NCBI RefSeq assembly: GCF_017313265.1
Contig: NZ_JAFLQZ010000017.1
Location: 62,001 to 126,000 of the forward strand
Source of the DNA: Hymenobacter telluris
Lineage (GTDB): Bacteria > Bacteroidota > Bacteroidia > Cytophagales > Hymenobacteraceae
DNA length: 64,000 nt
Direction of reading: 5' to 3'
Under the pieces are notes generated by a model. That model made no database searches. It had not been told where the DNA came from and worked only from the letters and a program-made list of their open reading frames with translations. Within the stretch, counting starts at the first letter, position 1; the number at the start of each line of letters is the position of its first letter. Shown piece after piece: positions 1 through 6,535 of the stretch. A program made the translations under genes and the position numbers.

Positions 1-86
1 AGCCGTTTCAGCCACACAATAAACCGTCGGTAGCTACGCCGACGACGCAAATCCGGTAAGTGGTAGCGGCGAGTGGGTAAGGCCAT
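1..86 (-). CDS. N-terminal fragment of an unidentified basic protein
   Basis: An ATG at 86-84 on the minus strand opens a frame that runs off the left edge without a stop (28 codons seen). It starts MALPTRRYHLPDLRRRR and continues very Arg-rich up to an FIVWLKR segment. It lies 52 bp after the thioesterase stop on the same strand, so it could be the next gene of that unit. A basic N-terminus before a hydrophobic segment would suit a polytopic membrane protein; a YihY/BrkB-type protein is one guess, with no direct support. Confidence is low because only 86 bases are visible. Confidence 0.35.
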   Translation of the reverse strand, partial: MALPTRRYHLPDLRRRRSYRRFIVWLKR

Positions 87-138
87 GAGAGTAACTGGGT
101 GGCGGAGTAACTGAGTAGGCTATGACCAAGCTACTGTA

Positions 139-630
139 TTACTCTTTTTTGAGGAACGCAGCCGGGGCTGGCGCGTTCGATGGAGATTTGGGTGGGGTGA
201 GCAGGCCAGCCGTTTCGTCGTCGGTGAAGTAGGGCGCCAGTTTGGCTTGGATGTGGGTCGGGACGGGGACGGGCCGCCCGGTGGCCATGCTCACGAACAC
301 CATCAACGTGTGGCCTTCGGTTAGCAGTTCCTGAGCCTCATTATAGATTTCATATTCGAACATGACGCGGGAGCCCTCAGCTGGCTGCTTGAGCAATAGG
401 CGCACCGTTAGCAAGTCGTCGTAGCGGGCGGGACGCCGGAAACGGGTCCGAATTTCGCCTACGGGCATACCTACTCCTTCGGCCTCCAGGTCTTTGTAGC
501 TAATGCCTAGCTGCCGGAAGGCTTCGGTGCGGCACACTTCAAAGTAGGCCGCGTAGTTGCCGTGGTACACGTAGCCCATTTGGTCGGTTTCGGCGTAGCG
601 CACCCGGATGTTGGTGTCGGAGGAATACAT
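139..630 (-). CDS. acyl-CoA thioesterase, YbgC/FadM (4HBT hot-dog) family
   Basis: Small hot-dog-fold thioesterase expected to hydrolyse acyl-CoA (4-hydroxybenzoyl-CoA thioesterase family), cytoplasmic, 163 aa. The family's N-terminal catalytic motif is clear around residues 10-30: RYAETDQMGYVYHGNYAAYFE, with the conserved Asp and the H-G-N-Y loop. Length is slightly above the usual 130-150 aa because of a Pro/Ala-rich C-terminal tail. It lies downstream of mltG on the same strand, with a long inverted repeat between them. The last codons (AAA AAA GAG TAA) lie in a stretch rich in the 'gagtaac' words also seen at 86-119. The acyl substrate cannot be predicted. Confidence 0.85.
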   Translation of the reverse strand: MYSSDTNIRVRYAETDQMGYVYHGNYAAYFEVCRTEAFRQLGISYKDLEAEGVGMPVGEIRTRFRRPARYDDLLTVRLLLKQPAEGSRVMFEYEIYNEAQELLTEGHTLMVFVSMATGRPVPVPTHIQAKLAPYFTDDETAGLLTPPKSPSNAPAPAAFLKKE

Positions 631-636
631 TCGTTT

Positions 637-712
637 TTCGTTGTTGGTTTTTTGTTTTTCGCTGTTGTTCTACGTTTTGATTAAGATCGAAAAACGAAAA
701 ACCAACAACGAA
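637..712. repeat. long inverted repeat between mltG and thioesterase genes
   Basis: The arms at 637-661 and 688-712 are complementary over 25 nt with one mismatch (TTCGTTGTTGG... against ...CCAACAACGAA), with a 26-nt loop. The arms are low-complexity runs of TTTTTCG and TTGTTGG words. The hairpin fills the mltG-thioesterase gap and could act as a terminator or RNA-stability element. It belongs to the word-type hairpins seen elsewhere in this window. Confidence 0.75.
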
Positions 713-716
713 TACC

Positions 717-1796
717 CTATTTCATGATGCCGGCGCGGCTCAGGGCGGCTTGGTAGCGGCGGGCGTTTACAAGGTGCTCCTGCTCGTTACGGGCAAAGGC
801 GTGGTAGCCGCTGAAATCTTCTTTGGCGCAGAAATACAAGTAATCGTGGCTTTCGGGGTTCAGCACGGCATCTATGCTGGCAATGCTGGGCAGGTTAATG
901 GGGCCGGGCGGCAGGCCCGCGTATTTGTAGGTGTTGTAGGGCGAGTCTTTGGTGAGGTGCACGTTCAGTACCCGCTTGATGCCGAAATCACCGTTAGCGT
1001 ACACCACCGTCGGGTCGGCCTGGAGCTTCATGTTGCGCTTGAGGCGGTTGAGGTACACACCGGCCACGCGCGGCCGCTCGTCGGCGTGCTGCTGCTGCTC
1101 GGCTTCCACAATGCTAGCCAGCGTGCTGACCTCGGCGCGGGTGAGGCCCAGCTTTTCGCGCTTGGCGTCGCGCGCTGGCGTCCAGAACTTCTCGTATTCC
1201 TTCTTCATGCGCTGCATGAGGTTTTCGGCCGAGGTGTTCCAATACAGCTCGTAGGTGTTCGGGATGAACATGGTGAGCACCGAAGTGGTATCGAAGCCTA
1301 GGCTCCGGGTGTAGCTAGGGCTGCGCAGCAACGAATCGAGGGTGCGGGGCTTCACATCTACCTGCGCGGCCAGCCGGTCCACCAGGTCTTGGCGCAGGCG
1401 CACGGTGTTGAACGTGAGCTGCAACGGCGACTGGGAGCCACTTTTGAGAATGTTGATGAGCTGGCGGTTAGTGAGGCCGTCCTTCAACTCGTAATTGCCG
1501 GGCTTCACCGCCCCCGGCTTGTCGTAGCTCATCATGCGCCCCACGAAGTGCAACGACATCTTATCCACAACTACCCCACTAGTATCGATGCGGTTCAGGG
1601 CCGTTTTCCAGTCGGCGCCACGCGGAATCAGCACGTAGGTGCGCTTGCCCTTGGTTTCGATATTCGGGGTAAAGAATATCTGGTAGAAATAATACGAGAA
1701 CGTAATGAGCAGCAAGCCGATGATGCCCACTGTGTAGGAGAAACGGTTGCGACGACGAGTAGCCTTGGCTTTGTAGTCGATGCGGGGTTTGGCCAT
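717..1796 (-). CDS. mltG: endolytic murein transglycosylase MltG
   Basis: Inner-membrane lytic transglycosylase that cuts nascent peptidoglycan strands and so sets glycan length; 359 aa, usual size. A basic N-terminus (KATRRRNR) precedes one transmembrane segment at about residues 20-40 (YTVGIIGLLLITFSYYFYQI). A LysM-like region follows, then the YceG catalytic domain, whose signature is visible near residues 225-265: SIVEAEQQQHADERPRVAGV followed by YLNRLKRNMKLQADPTVVYA, with the catalytic Glu in IVEAE. It ends RAGIMK. A TACTTTTG -7-like box lies on the minus strand at 1888-1881, about 85 bp upstream of the ATG, but no matching -33 box is seen. Confidence 0.93.
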   Translation of the reverse strand: MAKPRIDYKAKATRRRNRFSYTVGIIGLLLITFSYYFYQIFFTPNIETKGKRTYVLIPRGADWKTALNRIDTSGVVVDKMSLHFVGRMMSYDKPGAVKPGNYELKDGLTNRQLINILKSGSQSPLQLTFNTVRLRQDLVDRLAAQVDVKPRTLDSLLRSPSYTRSLGFDTTSVLTMFIPNTYELYWNTSAENLMQRMKKEYEKFWTPARDAKREKLGLTRAEVSTLASIVEAEQQQHADERPRVAGVYLNRLKRNMKLQADPTVVYANGDFGIKRVLNVHLTKDSPYNTYKYAGLPPGPINLPSIASIDAVLNPESHDYLYFCAKEDFSGYHAFARNEQEHLVNARRYQAALSRAGIMK

Positions 1797-1841
1797 GATG
1801 ACGAGAAAACAAAAAGCGAAAAGGGTGCGTAGCCTCTATCG

Positions 1842-1874
1842 TTTGGGCTGCGGGCTGTATTTAGATTAGCTTTG
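1842..1874 (+). promoter_or_regulatory. Bacteroidota-type promoter for the T9SS cargo gene
   Basis: TTTG at 1842-1845 is followed after 21 nt by TAGCTTTG at 1867-1874, which matches the Bacteroidota consensus TTTG-N19..21-TAnnTTTG. The next rightward ATG is at 2046, giving a leader of about 165 nt. A divergent TACTTTTG on the other strand (1888-1881) could serve mltG, so the two -7 boxes would lie back to back. Confidence 0.6.
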
Positions 1875-2045
1875 ACGGTTCAAAAGTAATTGGAATAAGA
1901 CAGTGCCTATACCTAAAGATTTTGTGGGCTCTGTTAGCATGGGCAGCGTTTGCTGTTTAACACCTTATTTTGCTGATTCAATAAAATTGACTTGCCATCA
2001 CGTTTTTATTCATTCAACGTAGCATTTTCTTACCTTCTTAATCAT

Positions 2046-2882
2046 ATGCAACAGTCTTACTTTCCTCTTCATAGCAAATTAGCCACGGCCGTTGCGCTTT
2101 GCCTCATAGGCACCGCCGCTCACGCTCAACTGGCAACGTATTCGTTTACAGGCGCTGCTGGCTCAGAAGCCACATTTGCTCCTAACAGCCAGCCCGCCAA
2201 TGCAACGTTTAGCTCAATGTCACGCGGGGCTGGTATTACGGGCTCGGCTGGAGCCAACACGTTTGCAGCCACCGATTGGTCTACTGCTGCACTTGACGCC
2301 ACAGATTACTTCGAGTTTTCGGTACAGCCAGCTATTGGGTTCCGTTTACGACTTGATAGCCTTGTGCTAGACGAGCGGCGGTCTGGCACGGGTATTCGCG
2401 ACTGGGCTATCCGGTCCAGCTTAGACAACTTTGCTACCAACCTCATTGCGGTCAACGTACCTGATGATACGGATACCCGCGCCAACAGGAAACTGACCTT
2501 ACCCACTAGCTTCGCAACGCTTACTGCTCCAGTAACTTTTCGCATCTATGGGTACAATGCCGAAGCCGCCGCTGGATCTTGGCGAGTTGATAACGTACGC
2601 ACTTATGGCTTGGTTAGCACGACTCTTAGCACTGCTTCTGCCACTAAAAACGCAGCTGTTAGTATTTACCCAAATCCTACCGCAGATGTAGTAAGCATCC
2701 GTATCAACGGCAAAGCCACCAATGCTCCTGTTAGCGTTTCCGACCTAACCGGCCGCAAGGTGTTGAGCGGCACGGCCGCCGCCGACGGCACGTTCAGCCT
2801 CCGCAGCCTGCCCGCTGGCAGCTACGTGGTATCTGTGCAAGATGGTGCTGCAAGTGCCACCTATAAAGTGGTGAAGCATTAA
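2046..2882 (+). CDS. exported protein with T9SS type A sorting domain
   Basis: Secreted protein of 278 aa with no recognised catalytic domain. The ATG at 2046 is preferred over an upstream in-frame TTG at 1992 because it is followed by a signal peptide (hydrophobic LATAVALCLIGTAAHAQ, cut after AHA). The middle section is Ser/Thr/Ala-rich and probably a beta-sandwich. The C-terminal ~75 residues are a classic type A sorting domain: SIYPNPTADVVSI, then VSDLTGRKVLSG, LPAGSYVVSV and a KVVKH end. It should pass the outer membrane by the type IX system and be anchored or released there. A promoter at 1842-1874 and a strong terminator at 2902-2933 make it monocistronic. Confidence 0.85.
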   Translation: MQQSYFPLHSKLATAVALCLIGTAAHAQLATYSFTGAAGSEATFAPNSQPANATFSSMSRGAGITGSAGANTFAATDWSTAALDATDYFEFSVQPAIGFRLRLDSLVLDERRSGTGIRDWAIRSSLDNFATNLIAVNVPDDTDTRANRKLTLPTSFATLTAPVTFRIYGYNAEAAAGSWRVDNVRTYGLVSTTLSTASATKNAAVSIYPNPTADVVSIRINGKATNAPVSVSDLTGRKVLSGTAAADGTFSLRSLPAGSYVVSVQDGAASATYKVVKH

Positions 2883-2901
2883 TTCACTCGTGCTTTTCAG
2901 C

Positions 2902-2933
2902 AAAGCCTCTGCCTCCGGGCAGAGGCTTTTTTT
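2902..2933 (+). terminator. Rho-independent terminator
   Basis: AAAGCCTCTGCC (2902-2913), loop TCCG, GGCAGAGGCTTT (2918-2929), then a T run. The perfect 12-bp stem lies 20 bp after the stop of the T9SS cargo gene. Confidence 0.9.
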
Positions 2934-3071
2934 GTGGCTTGACTTTCGGCACATAGAAACCTAACAGGAATTTTACACGAAAACTGTAAGCAGAAGTCTG
3001 CCACATCGGCTACCTTGCTCCGCTCCGACCACTGCGTCGTTTGTTTCACTCAGCTACTCCCCTGTTTCCCT

Positions 3072-3704
3072 ATGCCCGCTACGCTGCTCCGCATTCACCC
3101 CGATAATCCACCTCAGAACCGTATCCAGCAAGTTGTAGATGTGTTGCGCAAAGGCGGCATCATCATCTACCCCACCGATACTGTATACGGTATTGGGTGT
3201 GATATTCATAATGCCAAGGCGGTTGAGAAGCTCTGCCGCATCAAAGGCCTGAACCCCGACAAAGCCAACCTCAGCTTTATCTGCTCCGACCTCTCGCATA
3301 TTGCCGATTACGCCCACGGCATCACCACGCCTACTTACAAAGTCATTAAGAAGGCCCTGCCGGGTCCGTTCACGTTCATCTTTGAGGCCAGCGCCAAAGC
3401 CCCCCGCCAAGGCGGCCGCCAGCGCAAAACCGTAGGCATCCGGGTGCCCGACAGCACGATTATCATTCAGCTGGTAAAGGAGTTAGGCAACCCCATTATC
3501 AGTACCTCGGTGCGTGAGGACGAAAACACGCTGGAAGAATACGTAACCGACCCCGACCTGATTTACGAGAAGTACCGCTTACTCGTGGATTTGGTAATCG
3601 ACGGTGGTTTCGGGGGTAACGTGCCCAGCACCATCATCGACTGCACCAACGACGACTTCGAGCTAGTCCGCCAGGGCGCCGGCGACATCGAGCAGTATTT
3701 GTAA
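3072..3704 (+). CDS. Sua5/YciO/YrdC family protein (threonylcarbamoyl-AMP synthase type)
   Basis: Cytoplasmic protein of 210 aa from the ATG at 3072; the upstream in-frame start at 3015 adds 19 residues without family character. The YrdC fold is shown by GGIIIYPTDTVYGIGCD near residue 30, KGLNPDKANLSFIC near 62 and GPFTFIFEA near 100. Members bind threonine, bicarbonate and ATP to make threonylcarbamoyl-AMP for t6A37 in tRNA. The spacing and sequence resemble the YciO-like subgroup, so the exact activity is less certain than the fold. It converges with the acyltransferase gene, and its stop codon lies inside the inverted repeat at 3702-3801. Confidence 0.85.
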   Translation: MPATLLRIHPDNPPQNRIQQVVDVLRKGGIIIYPTDTVYGIGCDIHNAKAVEKLCRIKGLNPDKANLSFICSDLSHIADYAHGITTPTYKVIKKALPGPFTFIFEASAKAPRQGGRQRKTVGIRVPDSTIIIQLVKELGNPIISTSVREDENTLEEYVTDPDLIYEKYRLLVDLVIDGGFGGNVPSTIIDCTNDDFELVRQGAGDIEQYL

Positions 3705-3801
3705 GAGAGTAACGGAGTAGCGGAGTAACTGAGTAATCGTTCTGATGGCGCACATCGCGCTGATGGTTGAACGATTACTCCGCTACTCCGTTACTCTCTT
3801 A
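3702..3801. repeat. convergent-gene inverted repeat of GAGTAAC words
   Basis: The left arm begins at the TAA stop of the Sua5 gene (3702) and the right arm ends at 3801, inside the last codons of the acyltransferase gene. The arms match perfectly over 27 nt and are built from GGAGTA/GAGTAAC words. The repeat therefore encodes the C-terminal KRVTE of the acyltransferase as well as forming a likely bidirectional terminator-like hairpin. Confidence 0.8.
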
Positions 3802-4685
3802 TGCTTCCAGCGGCGGTGGCTCCAGAGGTAGTCGGCGGGGAAGGCGCGGATATCGGCCTCCAGCTGACGCACGAAGGCCTCGGTAATAGGAAAGCTGTTG
3901 GCGGGCAAGGGCGAGTCACCGTCATACAGGTCGGCCAGCACAATTTCGTAGCGGCCCCGGTGCAGGCGGTGAATGCCCACGTACACCACCGGGCAGCTGA
4001 AACGGGTAGCCAGCCGCTCGGCGCTGGTATAAAAGCCGGCGTCTTGGTGCATGAAGGTGGTCCAGTAGGGCCGGTCTTCGGGGCCGGCGGCCTGGTCAGA
4101 CAGCAGACTTACCACCCGCGTTTCGCCCCGCCGCTGCACTAAATCCCGTAGCGTATCGCGCATGGGAATCAGGCCCGCGCCGGTACCGGTGCGCAGCTGC
4201 CGCATGAAGCGCTCAAAAAACGGGTTCATCAGCGGCTTGTACACGCCATCTACGTGCGCCGACAACCACAGCGCCCCCGAGGTAAGCACCCACTCCCAGT
4301 TGCCCGCGTGCGACGACAACCCCAGCACCGTGCGCCCCTGCGCGAAATGCCGCTCCAGCACCTCCGGGTTGCGGAACGTGACGCGCCGCTTCAGTTCCTC
4401 GTTGGATATGGCACCCAGCTTCAACGTCTCGACCAGCACCTGCGCAAAGTTGCGGTAGAACTGGTTTTGCAGGCGCTGAATCTCCGCCGCCGGCTTCTCC
4501 GGGAACGAATTACGCAGGTTGGTGAGAATCACTTTTTGGCGGTAGCGCACTACGTAGGCCAACAGGAAATAAATGAAATCGGCCAGCCCGTATAGCACCG
4601 ACAGGGGCAGATGCGCCAGTCCGCGCAATAGTCCACCGAGCACATGGTAATACCAAGGGTACGATGTAGAAGTGGTTTTACTCAT
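3783..4685 (-). CDS. lysophospholipid/lipid A acyltransferase (LpxL/HtrB family)
   Basis: Inner-membrane acyltransferase expected to add a secondary acyl chain to lipid A or a related lipid; 300 aa, usual length. An amphipathic/membrane N-terminal segment (LSVLYGLADFIYFLLAYVV, about residues 22-40) anchors it. The HX4(D/E) catalytic motif is SSHAGNWEW (about residues 124-132), and the RxxY/substrate loop region follows with SLLSDQAAG. Its ATG overlaps the stop of the upstream exported protein by 4 bp (4682-4685), showing translational coupling. It ends in the inverted repeat at 3702-3801. The lipid acceptor is inferred from the family. Confidence 0.88.
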   Translation of the reverse strand: MSKTTSTSYPWYYHVLGGLLRGLAHLPLSVLYGLADFIYFLLAYVVRYRQKVILTNLRNSFPEKPAAEIQRLQNQFYRNFAQVLVETLKLGAISNEELKRRVTFRNPEVLERHFAQGRTVLGLSSHAGNWEWVLTSGALWLSAHVDGVYKPLMNPFFERFMRQLRTGTGAGLIPMRDTLRDLVQRRGETRVVSLLSDQAAGPEDRPYWTTFMHQDAGFYTSAERLATRFSCPVVYVGIHRLHRGRYEIVLADLYDGDSPLPANSFPITEAFVRQLEADIRAFPADYLWSHRRWKHKRVTE

Positions 4686-5557
4686 CGGGCGGGGCCTGCG
4701 CCAGCGGGGGCGTAATCGGTGGTGATGCGGTGCACGGTGGCGGTTTGCGTGGTCAGGACTTGCTTGGGCGTGCGTACTTCCACGGTTAGCGTGTAGTCGC
4801 CGGCGGGCACCTTGCTCAGGTCCAGCTCACTGGTAATGGGAGTAGGCCGGCCCGCCAAGCCCCGCGTGGTAGCGGCCTGGGTTAGTGCATCGGTTTTGCC
4901 GCCCGCTTTGCGCAGCCGGTACCGCACTTGCAATTCCTGCTCGGGCGCAGCATTATAAAGCTCGGTGTACAGCCAGAGCTTATCGGCGCCGCGGGCGTAG
5001 GTACCGCCGGGGGCCCGCGTGAGGCTGAAGCCGCCGCGGCTGAAGTTGCTGGCTTCGGCGCCTTTGGCAGCCGGTTTTGCCAAGAGCACCACGTCACTGA
5101 GCGTTGGTTTTACATCAGCAGAGGCCAGTACCAAAGGCATTTCCACCAAGGCCTGCTGGCTGTTGCGGTATTGGTCGCGCACCAGCCCTCTAACACTGTA
5201 GTTGCCATCGGGCAGCACCAGCCGCTTCTGAAAGCTGAGCGGATTTTTGATGGCGGCCGTGGTGTCGCTCAGTACCGGCGGCTTGAGCGTGATATTCTCC
5301 TGGTAGGCCGCCTGCCCATCGGGCCGAATGATTTCCAGCGTCAGGATAGCCGCCGCCTGGTACATCTTGGGGGCTCGGCGCATATAGGTTAGCCACTGGC
5401 CGGGTATAGTGGCGTAGATTTCCACCACACTGCCTTTCACGCTGGTATCGAGGTTGCGAAAGCGGGCCACATCCAGCAGCAGCTGCGGCTGCGCAGCCAG
5501 CACTGGGCCAGCTAGCGGTAATACTAGCAGTAAAAATAAAAGGTATAGGGCGCGCAT
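4682..5557 (-). CDS. exported protein of unknown function, beta-rich
   Basis: I do not recognise a family. The ATG at 5557 is chosen over the one at 5623 because it starts a clean signal peptide (MRALYLLFLLLVLPLAGPVLA, cut after LAA). The mature part (about 270 aa) looks like two or three beta-sandwich units, with phrases such as DGNYSVRGLVRD and PAGDYTLTVEV that are common in Bacteroidota surface or periplasmic proteins. It overlaps the lipid A acyltransferase gene by 4 bp, so an envelope role is likely. A weak TACCTTTA -7-like box lies at 5582-5575 on the same strand. Confidence 0.7.
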   Translation of the reverse strand: MRALYLLFLLLVLPLAGPVLAAQPQLLLDVARFRNLDTSVKGSVVEIYATIPGQWLTYMRRAPKMYQAAAILTLEIIRPDGQAAYQENITLKPPVLSDTTAAIKNPLSFQKRLVLPDGNYSVRGLVRDQYRNSQQALVEMPLVLASADVKPTLSDVVLLAKPAAKGAEASNFSRGGFSLTRAPGGTYARGADKLWLYTELYNAAPEQELQVRYRLRKAGGKTDALTQAATTRGLAGRPTPITSELDLSKVPAGDYTLTVEVRTPKQVLTTQTATVHRITTDYAPAGAGPAR

Positions 5558-5766
5558 CGTGTCAGTTTGGCCGGTAAAGGTAGGGCGACTTTCAAAAGAA
5601 TGTGGTTTCATGACGGTAGCCATAATTTTATGTATATCATTAGCTCAACTTACGTTTTACCCTAATACGTTCGGAAAGCAGGTGGTTTGGCCTTGCTCCT
5701 TGCGGCCTCATAAGGCTGCCGGTGCCCTTCTGCCTACTGGCTGTTTTCTTTTTTTGCCTGCTGCTA

Positions 5767-6414
5767 ATGCCCAGTATCCTTTTTGAATCCCAGTACCACC
5801 CTCCCACTTCGTTTTTCGCTGAAATCATTGGGGCTAATGCCCTGCTGCTGGAAACCCAGGAGCACTACCGCAAGCAAACCTACCGCAACCGTTGCCTGAT
5901 TCTGACCGCGCAGGGCGTAAAGCCGCTTACCGTGCCGGTAGTGGACGGCAACCGCAGCGAGAAAGTGAAGACGGCGGAAACTGAAATCGACTACCGGCAG
6001 CACTGGGTGCATCAGCACTGGCGCACCATCCAAACCGCCTACGGCGGCACACCGTATTTCGAGTACTACGCCGACTATTTGCACGATATCTACGTACAGA
6101 AGCACCAGCGCCTTTTCGACCTGAACCTGGCTTTCCTACGCTTCTATCTACGCTGCCTGCGGTTGCGGATTCCCGTGGAGTTCACCACCGAATATTTTCC
6201 ACCTTCTACCAGCACGTCGCTTGAAAATCTTTCCTCACCTTCCGTTATTGATAAGCGTGATACTCTGACACCAAAGGCACTGGTAGCTACCGGACCTGAC
6301 AGGAAGTCGGTCCAGCCCTACCTCCAAACCTTTGGTAAAGATTTTGCACCGGGGCTCAGCATCCTCGACCTGCTGTTCATGCAGGGCCCGGCTGCCGGCA
6401 GTTTTCTCGTGTAG
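5767..6414 (+). CDS. WbqC family protein
   Basis: 215 aa from the ATG at 5767 (MPSILFESQYHPP); the upstream ATG at 5722 would add a hydrophobic leader unlike the family. WbqC-like features are the start LFESQYHPPTSFFAEI, the YRKQTYRNRCLILTAQG segment and the end GLSILDLLFMQGP. WbqC proteins are found in polysaccharide and amino-sugar loci, and the biochemical role is poorly known. Here it stands alone between divergent and downstream housekeeping genes. The middle (residues 155-185) has a Ser/Thr/Pro-rich insertion. Confidence 0.82.
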   Translation: MPSILFESQYHPPTSFFAEIIGANALLLETQEHYRKQTYRNRCLILTAQGVKPLTVPVVDGNRSEKVKTAETEIDYRQHWVHQHWRTIQTAYGGTPYFEYYADYLHDIYVQKHQRLFDLNLAFLRFYLRCLRLRIPVEFTTEYFPPSTSTSLENLSSPSVIDKRDTLTPKALVATGPDRKSVQPYLQTFGKDFAPGLSILDLLFMQGPAAGSFLV

Positions 6415-6535
6415 TATACCTGCCGCCCGAACCTTCGCCCGTTACTATCTGTTTTCAGATTACTACGGCCCAACCCGCCGGAAAACGCGCTGACTGCGCT
6501 TGCGGGGTTCCGTTTTTCTTCATTACCTTATCTGC

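Noticed and set aside
3702..3801. Repeated GAGTAAC words as a possible CRISPR or tandem-repeat array
   Set aside because: The words are only 6-10 nt, have no spacers of constant length and form one hairpin.
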